A stretch of DNA of 64,000 nucleotides from assembly GCF_023667495.1 (NCBI RefSeq), contig NZ_JAMOZL010000008.1:124001-188000 (forward strand). Direction: 5' to 3'. The DNA is from Dyadobacter sp. MSC1_007. Lineage in GTDB: Bacteria; Bacteroidota; Bacteroidia; Cytophagales; Spirosomataceae. Below the pieces are notes generated by a model. It saw only the letters and a list, made by a program, of their open reading frames with translations, had not been told where the DNA came from and did not search any database. Of the stretch, positions 45,663-52,936 are shown in pieces; position 1 is the first letter of the stretch, and each line of letters starts with the position of its first letter. The translations under genes and the position numbers were made by a program.

Positions 45663-46094
45663 ATGAAGCAGAGCAACTATCCATTTGCATTCGAAGAGTC
45701 GGCGTACCGCTTTGAAAGCGTTAGTGTAAATAAAAGGATCCGCAAGGCGGTTTTACTAACACGGTCGCTGAACGACAGCTTGTTCAATCTCGCACTGATG
45801 GATGTAACTAATGAAGGCCATTTGAGCGATGAAGTTCAAAGCAGAAACGGTGATGTCAGGGAAGTGTTGGCAACAGTATTTCAAATTATCGATCACTTCC
45901 TAATGCGAAATCCAGATATAATCGTCGGCTTCTCCGGGAACGATGACCGCCGACACAGGTTGTATCGTATTGCCATCACTCAGGCTTTGTCGGAAATTTC
46001 AGGAAAATTCGAGATATACGGAAACAAACGCGGGCAAGTAGTTCTATTTGAACCGAACCAAGAATATAATGCTTATTACATCAAACGACTATAA
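45663..46094 (+). CDS. DUF6934-like protein, unit 2
   Basis: A 143-aa paralogue of the protein at 44691-45131. Shared blocks are YPF--, YRFESVSVNKRI, VQSRNGDVREVLATVFQII, RRHRLYRIAIT and FEPNQEYNAYYIKRL; the rest differs considerably. Its promoter region is almost identical to that of unit 1 while its coding sequence is not. The tiny partner gene starts 2 bases after its stop, as in unit 1. Function is unknown. Confidence 0.8.
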   Translation: MKQSNYPFAFEESAYRFESVSVNKRIRKAVLLTRSLNDSLFNLALMDVTNEGHLSDEVQSRNGDVREVLATVFQIIDHFLMRNPDIIVGFSGNDDRRHRLYRIAITQALSEISGKFEIYGNKRGQVVLFEPNQEYNAYYIKRL

Positions 46095-46096
46095 TC

Positions 46097-46246
46097 ATGG
46101 AACGATACAATCTCACTCCCGAACAAAGGAAGATAGTGGACGAAAAAGTGCGGTCACTTGAAAAAGCTTCCAGGAACATCGATTTCAACAATTTACCGAA
46201 AATAGAAGATCACCCGGAAGTCGCAAGATCACGAAAAAAACAATGA
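46097..46246 (+). CDS. tiny partner protein, unit 2
   Basis: A 49-aa charged protein: MERYNLTPEQRKIVDEKV, RNIDFNNLPKIEDHPEVARS and a basic end. It is the paralogue of the 58-aa product of unit 1. Its stop TGA overlaps the ATG of the following GH16 gene (ATGA, 46243-46246), which suggests read-through transcription into the glucanase gene and perhaps translational coupling. Confidence 0.72.
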   Translation: MERYNLTPEQRKIVDEKVRSLEKASRNIDFNNLPKIEDHPEVARSRKKQ

Positions 46247-47106
46247 AGGCTCGCGTATATCCCATATCAAATTTTTTATTGCTGAGTGGCATCGGGCTGT
46301 TTGCAGCCCTGAGCAGCTGTGCCCAGCCTTCAGAAAAACCTAGAACGAATACACCAACCTACGAATTTGCCCCTACCCCATCCTGGCAGGACGAATTCAA
46401 CTACACGGGCAAACCTGATGCCGCGAAATGGAGCTACGACCTGGGTGGCGATGGCTGGGGCAATAATGAGCTTGAAAATTATACGGACAAAATCGAAAAC
46501 TCGAAAGTTGAGAATGGCAATCTGGTCATTACGGCTATCAAAGAGCCATCGGGGAAGCGTGAATACAGTTCGGCGAGGCTGGTTTCGAAAGGAAAAGGGG
46601 ATTTTCTATATGGAAAATTTGAGATCAGGGCGAAGCTGCCGAAAGGTATTGGAACGTGGCCGGCTATCTGGATGCTTTTCAGTCATAACAGTTATGGAAA
46701 CAAAGGCTGGCCGGACAATGGAGAAATCGATATCATGGAGCATGTAGGGTTTGACCAGGACCGCCTCCATGGTAACATCCACACGAAAGCCTTCAACCAT
46801 GCCATCAAAACGAATAAAGGCAACAATATCATCGTGAATGGCCTTTCGGATGACTTTCATGTTTATTCCTGCGAGTGGACGCCCGAAGCTATTACGATTC
46901 TAGTGGACGGCAAACCTTACTTCACATTCAAAAAGGAAGCTTCCTACCAATGGCAGGAATGGCCTTTCGACAAGCCACAGCATTTAATTTTAAATGTGGC
47001 CGTTGGAGGCAACTGGGGCGGGCAAAAGGGCGTGGATAACAGCATTTTCCCACAAAAAATGGAGATCGATTACGTCCGCGTTTACCCCCTGATCACGAAA
47101 AAGTAG
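46243..47106 (+). CDS. GH16 family beta-glucanase lipoprotein
   Basis: A 287-aa exported endo-beta-glucanase, probably a laminarinase (beta-1,3 or 1,3-1,4). Lipobox AALSSC gives Cys26. The GH16 active site EIDIMEH lies at 161-167, with nucleophile Glu161, Asp163 and acid/base Glu166. Flanking blocks WQDEFNYTGKPDAAKWSYDLGGDGWGNNELENYT, YGKFEIRAKLPKGIGTWPAIWML and LILNVAVGGNWGG are those of laminarinases. It overlaps the tiny gene of unit 2 by four bases and comes 35 bases before dnaX. Surface anchoring suits cleavage of fungal or algal glucan at the cell surface. Confidence 0.94.
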   Translation: MKARVYPISNFLLLSGIGLFAALSSCAQPSEKPRTNTPTYEFAPTPSWQDEFNYTGKPDAAKWSYDLGGDGWGNNELENYTDKIENSKVENGNLVITAIKEPSGKREYSSARLVSKGKGDFLYGKFEIRAKLPKGIGTWPAIWMLFSHNSYGNKGWPDNGEIDIMEHVGFDQDRLHGNIHTKAFNHAIKTNKGNNIIVNGLSDDFHVYSCEWTPEAITILVDGKPYFTFKKEASYQWQEWPFDKPQHLILNVAVGGNWGGQKGVDNSIFPQKMEIDYVRVYPLITKK

Positions 47107-47141
47107 CTTTGAAAATCCAGTGCACGGAAGTATCTTGCACC

Positions 47142-48944
47142 ATGGATCATTTCGTTGTTTCGGCCAGGAAGTATCGTCCCGTCACCTTTGATTCGGTGGT
47201 TGGACAGTCACACATCACTACTACATTAAAAAATGCAATCCGTACCAATCACCTCGCGCAGGCCTTTCTTTTCTGCGGTCCGCGCGGTGTAGGGAAAACC
47301 ACCTGTGCAAGGATTCTTGCCAAAACCATCAACTGCCAAAACCTGGGCGACGATGTGGAAGCGTGCGGTGAATGCGAATCCTGTGTAAGCTTCCAGAACA
47401 ACGCATCGTTCAATATCCATGAACTCGACGCCGCTTCCAACAACTCGGTGGAAGACATCCGTAACCTGATCGATCAGGTACGCTATCCACCCCAGACTGG
47501 GAAATACAAGATCTACATTATTGATGAGGTTCACATGCTGTCGCAGGCCGCATTCAACGCGTTCCTGAAAACATTGGAAGAGCCGCCTTCCTACGCGATC
47601 TTCATCCTGGCAACGACCGAAAAACATAAGATCCTTCCCACGATCCTCTCCCGCTGCCAGATTTTCGACTTTAACCGGATCCAGGCAAAAGACATCGCTT
47701 ACCATTTGGCAGACATTGCCAAAAAGGAAGGCATTAAAACTGACAAAGAAGCATTAGAGTTGATCGGACAAAAGGCCGACGGTGGTTTGCGCGATGCATT
47801 GTCGATGTTTGACCTTAATGTCACATTTTCGACGGATAACCATCTCACCTACCAGGCGGTGCTTGAAAACCTGCACATTCTGGATTATGATTATTATTTC
47901 AAGATCACCGATGCATTAACAGCCGGTAGCATAGCCCGTTCATTGGTTCTTTTCGATGAGATTCTGAGAAAGGGCTTTGATGGCCATTTGTTTGTAGTTG
48001 GATTGCTTGAACATTTCAGGAACCTGCTCGTTTGCAAAGACCCCGCAACAGTGACTCTGCTGCAAGTATCGGAGTCGGCGGAAAGGAAATATCTCGAACA
48101 GTCGGCTATGGCGGATATGAGTTTTCTGTTATCCGCATTGAGTATTACCGGACAATGCGACATTAACTATAAATCTGCCAAGAACCAACGTCTGCATGTT
48201 GAGCTCTGTCTCATGAAGCTCGCGAATTTGCCCCAGGTTCTTGAACTTCATAATCTTGCCGCCGTTGATGAAACGGCAAAAAAAAAAGTTGATGCCCCAA
48301 TAGTCTCGCAGGAAAGTAAACCTGCGAACGGCCATGCATCGAATGGCAATAACTATTCGGCACCTCAAGCGCAACAAGCCGTACCCGTGCCACCGCCGGT
48401 CGTATCACAGTTGCCGCCGACATCGCCGCAAGTTGCACCACAACCAGCAGCGCCTTCGCGTTTGAAGAGCACTATCCCTCTGACTCCATCCTTTAATGCT
48501 CCAAGTCAGGCAAACAACACGGCAGTGCAGGATCGTCCTGCGGTGCAGCAGGTTGCTGTTTCAGAAAATGTAAAAAAGGAAGAGCTCACGCTGGCCACTT
48601 TACAGCGGCTATGGTATGAATTTGCGGAAAAAAGAAAACAGGCAGGCAACTCCACGACAGAGGAAATCACCCTGAACCGCGAATTCCGGCTTAATGAAAC
48701 TACCATTGAAATTGCGCTCGACAACGATCACCAGCTCGATGCCATCCAGAATGTCCGTTACGAACTGCTTGGATTTCTGAAAAGCCGCCTTAATGCACCC
48801 AAAATCGATATTAGTGCACGGGTAGCGCCACAGGAAGTCAACCGGTTGCCTTACACACCGGCTGAAAAATTCAATTACATGGCTGAGAAAAACCCCTACC
48901 TGCTGGAACTGAAACAGGCCCTGGGTCTGGATGTAGATTTTTAA
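47142..48944 (+). CDS. dnaX: DNA polymerase III subunit gamma/tau
   Basis: A 600-aa clamp loader ATPase. ATG 47142 (MDHFVVSARKYRPVTF) is the family start; a longer frame to 47109 is unlikely. Walker A GPRGVGKTT is at 46-54, followed by zinc-binding cysteines in CQNLGDDVEACGECESC, Walker B IIDEVHML and the sensor 1 block ATTEKHKILPTILSRCQIF. After about residue 370 comes a proline/alanine/glutamine-rich linker, and residues 480-600 form a tau-like end. No slippery A-run frameshift is needed to explain the length. Convergent with coaE; the two genes overlap by 4 bases. Confidence 0.96.
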   Translation: MDHFVVSARKYRPVTFDSVVGQSHITTTLKNAIRTNHLAQAFLFCGPRGVGKTTCARILAKTINCQNLGDDVEACGECESCVSFQNNASFNIHELDAASNNSVEDIRNLIDQVRYPPQTGKYKIYIIDEVHMLSQAAFNAFLKTLEEPPSYAIFILATTEKHKILPTILSRCQIFDFNRIQAKDIAYHLADIAKKEGIKTDKEALELIGQKADGGLRDALSMFDLNVTFSTDNHLTYQAVLENLHILDYDYYFKITDALTAGSIARSLVLFDEILRKGFDGHLFVVGLLEHFRNLLVCKDPATVTLLQVSESAERKYLEQSAMADMSFLLSALSITGQCDINYKSAKNQRLHVELCLMKLANLPQVLELHNLAAVDETAKKKVDAPIVSQESKPANGHASNGNNYSAPQAQQAVPVPPPVVSQLPPTSPQVAPQPAAPSRLKSTIPLTPSFNAPSQANNTAVQDRPAVQQVAVSENVKKEELTLATLQRLWYEFAEKRKQAGNSTTEEITLNREFRLNETTIEIALDNDHQLDAIQNVRYELLGFLKSRLNAPKIDISARVAPQEVNRLPYTPAEKFNYMAEKNPYLLELKQALGLDVDF

Positions 48945-49546
48945 ATGATTTGACCGTGCCTGAAAAGGCCGTGCAATGCAAGCACCTGGGGAATAAGCGC
49001 TGCCGTTTCGTCATTGTCAACAGTAAAATCGGCAATTCCTTTGCGTGCCTCATCCGTAACCTGTCTTTCGATAATAGCCCGCACCTCTTGCTCGCTGCGT
49101 TTATCTCTTTGCAGGATCCGCTTTACACGCAGGTCAACCGGCGCCTCGACAACCACCACGTAGTTCATCGCATTGGCCTGTCCGGCTTTGGCCATAATGG
49201 CCGCTTCCTTGACCACATAAGGCAAGCCGCTGTGACTCATTACCCATTCCCTGGTGTCTCTCAAAACGACGGGATGAATAATTGCATTCAGCTCTTTCAG
49301 CAGATCTTCATCTTTAAATACGACCGAGGCTACGAAAGAAGTATCGTACCGCCCGTTGGCATCGTACGATTGTGAGCCAAGTAGTGCGGTGACTTTTTCC
49401 CGGATTTCCGGATCGTGATTGGTAAGCCATTTTGCGCGGGAATCGGCGTAGTAGACAGGTACGTCGAGGCATTCGAAAAGCCTGCAAACCATGCTTTTGC
49501 CGGAACCTATTCCTCCGGTAACACCTATCAGAAGCGGAAGCGTCAT
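48941..49546 (-). CDS. coaE: dephospho-CoA kinase
   Basis: A 201-aa cytoplasmic enzyme for the last step of coenzyme A synthesis, phosphorylating the 3'-hydroxyl of dephospho-CoA. P-loop GVTGGIGSGKS at 8-18; DVPVYYADSRAKWL and NAIIHPVVLRDTREW carry substrate contacts; VVVEAPVDLRVKRILQRDKRSEQEV is the lid and ATP site. Last of a run of minus-strand genes beginning at nusB, 31 bases after the YbbR gene, and its 3' end overlaps the convergent dnaX by 4 bases. Normal length. Confidence 0.95.
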   Translation of the reverse strand: MTLPLLIGVTGGIGSGKSMVCRLFECLDVPVYYADSRAKWLTNHDPEIREKVTALLGSQSYDANGRYDTSFVASVVFKDEDLLKELNAIIHPVVLRDTREWVMSHSGLPYVVKEAAIMAKAGQANAMNYVVVVEAPVDLRVKRILQRDKRSEQEVRAIIERQVTDEARKGIADFTVDNDETAALIPQVLALHGLFRHGQII

Positions 49547-49577
49547 GGCCGATTCGGGGAAAGAGTGTGGTAGTAAC

Positions 49578-50270
49578 TTACTGCGGAACTGTATTCAGAT
49601 ATTGAGCCACTTCAAAACTCACATAAACATCTCTGTGACTGACTTCCACCAACGGCGAAACCGGCAATGGGATCGGCAGACTTTCATCGAAATTGTTCTG
49701 AATTTTCGGCGTAGGCACCGACACCCTGATTGTGTCGGGATAAGATTTGATAAGCGAAACAGGGCCGTCTACCGAGATCAGTGACGGCGATACATTGATA
49801 ATGCTGGAAATCACATAACCTTCCCGGACGTCGATTCCCAGGCTGTCCACGCGGATAGGGATGATTTTTCTGATTTTGGGCTCAAAATTCAATTCAAAGG
49901 TGTCCGCAACCACGTAGTTAACGTGCAGGTTCGGGAACATTTCCGTGATCTGGTCGGTGAGCGTCGTCGAGTTGATGAAGCTGGATACATTCGGGTTTTG
50001 AACCCTGTAAACCACCGGGTTAGCATTGAAATTCAACCAGGACTTTTGAAGCAGCGTCCAACCGTCTCCGGTCACATTCACCGAAATCCTTTTGGGCAGT
50101 GGCTGCATCGGGACGTAGGCCGAGTTATCGTATTCGATGGACAATGGATAATTCAGTTTGAGCGAATAGTTATCCTTGTTCAGGACGTTCATCAGCCAAA
50201 AAAAAGACGCTGCAAGCAAGCATCCTATGAATGTTTTAATCCTATTTTGATTTGGCGGAACCTGACTCAC
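49578..50270 (-). CDS. YbbR-like domain protein
   Basis: A 230-aa protein with one N-terminal membrane anchor (TFIGCLLAASFFWLMNVLN, about 13-31) and a periplasmic part of YbbR-like domains (YPLSIEYDNSAYVPMQPLPKRISVNVTGDGW, then VISSIINVSPSLISVDGP). The start is GTG 50270. The YbbR family is conserved but its role is only loosely defined; in Firmicutes it activates diadenylate cyclase CdaA. In Bacteroidota it sits, as here, between yajC and coaE. A perfect inverted repeat (50289-50311) stands just upstream, between it and yajC. Confidence 0.85.
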   Translation of the reverse strand: MSQVPPNQNRIKTFIGCLLAASFFWLMNVLNKDNYSLKLNYPLSIEYDNSAYVPMQPLPKRISVNVTGDGWTLLQKSWLNFNANPVVYRVQNPNVSSFINSTTLTDQITEMFPNLHVNYVVADTFELNFEPKIRKIIPIRVDSLGIDVREGYVISSIINVSPSLISVDGPVSLIKSYPDTIRVSVPTPKIQNNFDESLPIPLPVSPLVEVSHRDVYVSFEVAQYLNTVPQ

Positions 50271-50288
50271 AACAAAATTTTAAAAATT

Positions 50289-50311
50289 GCATGCATCGTG
50301 TGAATGCATGC
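50289..50311 (-). promoter_or_regulatory. palindromic hairpin in the yajC-YbbR gap
   Basis: Perfect 8-base arms GCATGCAT and ATGCATGC around 7 bases. No T run follows, so it is not a classic terminator. It may be an RNA processing or attenuation element within the operon, or a protein-binding site. Confidence 0.4.
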
Positions 50312-50324
50312 TGATTATAACTAA

Positions 50325-50627
50325 TTATCCGGCAATTGTGCGGGAAATGGCCGATTTCTCAACTGTGAGCTTTACCCCTTTATCCAATTCCAGCGTCACC
50401 GTACTTTCTTCTACTGTGTAAATCCGGGCATGGATACCGCCGATGGTCACCACCTGATCACCCTTTTTCAGGTTGGTCAGCAGTGCCTTCTGCTCCTTTT
50501 GCTTTTTTTGCTGCGGACGGATCATAAAGAAATAAAACACACCGATAATACCGACCCACATGATAACCTGGTAAATCATGCCTTGCGAACCGCCGGCTCC
50601 TGCCTGTGCTAAAAGAGAAAAATTCAT
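50325..50627 (-). CDS. yajC: preprotein translocase subunit YajC
   Basis: A 100-aa inner-membrane protein that associates with SecDF in protein export. From ATG 50627 (MNFSLLAQAGAGG) it has a single membrane helix (IYQVIMWVGIIGVFYFFMI, about 18-36) followed by the family signature RPQQKKQKEQKALLTNLKKGDQVVTIGGIHARI. A longer frame to 50717 would overlap the DUF1573 gene and adds a non-conserved basic stretch, so the shorter start is preferred. Part of the nusB-to-coaE run. Confidence 0.93.
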   Translation of the reverse strand: MNFSLLAQAGAGGSQGMIYQVIMWVGIIGVFYFFMIRPQQKKQKEQKALLTNLKKGDQVVTIGGIHARIYTVEESTVTLELDKGVKLTVEKSAISRTIAG

Positions 50628-50685
50628 TGGAATAGATGGGTTGTATTTAATATTTGATCTAAAAACCGGTATTCGATAAAAATAG

Positions 50686-51126
50686 CTACTTCGCCGCCTC
50701 AGGCTTGGGAGCTGCATTTACAATCCCTTTGAGTCGCAACTCAGCATAAGCAGGTTCAGTATTTGCGTAAACGGTGATGGTTTTCACCTGCGGCCCGGAT
50801 TTGTGTTTGGTATCAAACCGTACCTTGATGCTGGATGTCTCCTTCGGGCCTATCGGCTCTTTGGGCCATTCCGGAGTAGTGCAACCACAGGAAGAGCTGA
50901 TGTTATTCACGATCAGCGGATATTCTCCGTCGTTGCGAAAACGGAAACTATGCTCCACAATAGCCCCCTCTTCAACAGCCCCAAACTCGTAAGACGCGCT
51001 GTCAATCAAAGCAAAAACAGGCATTTTTGAGTCTGCCTGTTTTTCTTCGCTTTTCTTCTCCGTTTTTGAGCAGCTGGAAAAAGCGAGGGCTAATCCCAAA
51101 ACCGCAAAAAGGCATATTTTTTTCAT
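50686..51126 (-). CDS. DUF1573 lipoprotein
   Basis: A 146-aa exported lipoprotein (signal MKKICLFAVLGLALAFSSC, Cys19) with one DUF1573 beta-sandwich. The pattern VEHSFRFRNDGEYPLIVNNISSSCGCTTPEWPKEPIGP, with the SSCGC cysteines, and ikVRFDTKHKSGPQVKTITVYANT are diagnostic. DUF1573 proteins are widespread in Bacteroidota; function is not established, though the ASPM-SPD-2-Hydin-like fold suggests a binding role. It is encoded 9 bases after YtxH and directly before yajC. Confidence 0.9.
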   Translation of the reverse strand: MKKICLFAVLGLALAFSSCSKTEKKSEEKQADSKMPVFALIDSASYEFGAVEEGAIVEHSFRFRNDGEYPLIVNNISSSCGCTTPEWPKEPIGPKETSSIKVRFDTKHKSGPQVKTITVYANTEPAYAELRLKGIVNAAPKPEAAK

Positions 51127-51135
51127 ACAATATTA

Positions 51136-51438
51136 TCAGCTGGCCTGACCTTTGATCTGGGCCATCAGGCGGTCCACATCTTCCAAAAGCTTTTCTGCTT
51201 TTTCACGCGCATCATTCACTACCCGCTCCCCTTCTGTTCTTGCAAAACTGTCGGGCTGGTCTTTTTTGTCGACCAGGTCCTGAATGACGTCCTGAAGTTT
51301 TTCCCGGTATTTGGACAATCTGTATGTAAGCTGCGTCCTGAGCACTTCTCCTTTATCGGGTGCATACAAGATACCCAATGCCGCGCCTGTGACACAACCT
51401 GTGATGAATGCGATTAAGCTGTTACTGGTTTTACTCAT
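51136..51438 (-). CDS. YtxH domain-containing protein
   Basis: A 100-aa small envelope protein: one N-terminal membrane helix with glycine pattern (LIAFITGCVTGAALGILYAPDKG, about 8-30), followed by a coiled-coil-like charged helix (LSKYREKLQDVIQDLVDKKD). This is the YtxH layout, often linked with general stress. It is followed at 9 bases by the DUF1573 gene. Function unknown. Confidence 0.88.
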   Translation of the reverse strand: MSKTSNSLIAFITGCVTGAALGILYAPDKGEVLRTQLTYRLSKYREKLQDVIQDLVDKKDQPDSFARTEGERVVNDAREKAEKLLEDVDRLMAQIKGQAS

Positions 51439-51538
51439 GATTTCTGGTAGTTTTTTAGCTGCTAAACGGGTTCAGCTCATTTATCAATAATGGCGTCCAA
51501 AAATTGTTCCATTCTAACCGGCACAATTTCGGCAGCTT

Positions 51539-52705
51539 TTATTTATTATCAATCAATCCGCGTCCGCTTTTTCTGATCACGCCTTCTTGCGCAAGTTTGA
51601 CCGATAGGACGTCCAGGACGCCGTTCACAAACTTACCACTTTTTGGGGTACTGTACCTTTTTGCAATCTCAATAAACTCGTTAATCGTCACTTTCACGGG
51701 TATTCCGGGGAAATGGATCAACTCGGCTAGCGCTGTTTTCAGGATGATCAGATCCACCATCGCTATCCTTTCGAGCTCCCAGTTTTTCAACTGGTCGTCC
51801 AGATAAACGTCATATTTGTCACTTTCCTCAACAACGATCTTGCAAAGTTCTTCAACAAATGCGCGGTCCTCTTCCCAGTCTTTGGTAAGTGGTGCAAGTT
51901 CGAAAGTATGGCTATTGTCTGCAGAACGCAATGTTTTAATGGCAAGACTGCGGATGAGTTCGCTGTGGTCTACCCAATAAAGGTCCCGTTGTTCAAGATA
52001 TCCGAGTGGAATTTCGTGTTTCAGGATAACCTGCCGGAGTACGTGCTGAATAATATTTTGATCTTCTTCCACTGTATGCGAAGCCGATTTGCAATATTCC
52101 GCGTACGTTTCGTCCTTCCGCAATGCATCGCGGTAGATCTGACGGATCAGGTTCATTTCGTTACTCCAGTTGATCCCGCTACGGATCAGCTCTTCTTCCA
52201 ATTTCTTATCCTCGCGCAATACTTTGATCACGCGGTTGGTATCTAATCCGGAATCTTTCGGGAATGGTGCCTCGGGATCGTCGTAACGGCGTTCACGGTC
52301 AATTTTGGCCTGATGCGAAAGCTCGATGAGTATCGATAGCACCCGGATAAAATCGTCATAGATCATTTCGGTTTCATTTAAAACCCGCCTTACCAGCCTC
52401 TCGCCGTCCGAAACAGTCTGCCTGCTGTATGCTTCAAAAGCGCTCTGGGCTACTCTTAAAACCTGCGGAGGAAGTTCTTCGTCCTCATTCGGTTTCCCGT
52501 TTTTAATAAGCTCATCCAGCGTCATGCTGGCGAGACGTTTCATACCGGCCAGCTTCTGGCGGTTTTGGGGCTCCATGGAATTGAGGTCGGGCGCAAAAGC
52601 TTCTTCAATATGATCGAGTGCCAGTAAACGGTTCGCATCGGCTGTAAGCTGCCGTGCATAAAGTGCCTGAACCGCTTTGGTTCTTAATAATCTTCTATTC
52701 AGCAT
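51539..52705 (-). CDS. nusB: transcription antitermination protein NusB (long Bacteroidota form)
   Basis: A 388-aa protein whose C-terminal part, from about residue 250, is a NusB RNA-binding domain (LAPLTKDWEEDRAFVEELCKIVVEESDKYDVYLDDQLKNWELERIAMVDLIILKTALAELIHFPGIPVKVTINEFIEIAKRYSTPKSGKFVNGVLD is read in short blocks such as FPGIPVKVTINEFIEIAKRY). NusB with NusE binds boxA RNA to keep rRNA transcription going. The N-terminal extension begins MLNRRLLRTKAVQALYARQ, itself NusB-like, so the long form may come from duplication; this double form is usual in Bacteroidota. Start chosen at ATG 52705, four codons inside a longer frame. Confidence 0.93.
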   Translation of the reverse strand: MLNRRLLRTKAVQALYARQLTADANRLLALDHIEEAFAPDLNSMEPQNRQKLAGMKRLASMTLDELIKNGKPNEDEELPPQVLRVAQSAFEAYSRQTVSDGERLVRRVLNETEMIYDDFIRVLSILIELSHQAKIDRERRYDDPEAPFPKDSGLDTNRVIKVLREDKKLEEELIRSGINWSNEMNLIRQIYRDALRKDETYAEYCKSASHTVEEDQNIIQHVLRQVILKHEIPLGYLEQRDLYWVDHSELIRSLAIKTLRSADNSHTFELAPLTKDWEEDRAFVEELCKIVVEESDKYDVYLDDQLKNWELERIAMVDLIILKTALAELIHFPGIPVKVTINEFIEIAKRYSTPKSGKFVNGVLDVLSVKLAQEGVIRKSGRGLIDNK

Positions 52706-52936
52706 AAGCCGGAACACTAATTGGATAAAAGGTACAGTAAATCAAAGAACGTGTCTGCATGGATAGCAAGGCCATTCAGTGTGTACCCTGCATTTGATGT
52801 TTAAATTGACCGCAAAATTAGACTATTTTGTTCACAATCGGAAAATTGATACACAGCGTTTTAATTTTGCAACGTTTTGACAAAATAGGATGTTGCCTTG
52901 AAAGTATCTTAACACTTCGATCTAAAAGTCTATCCG

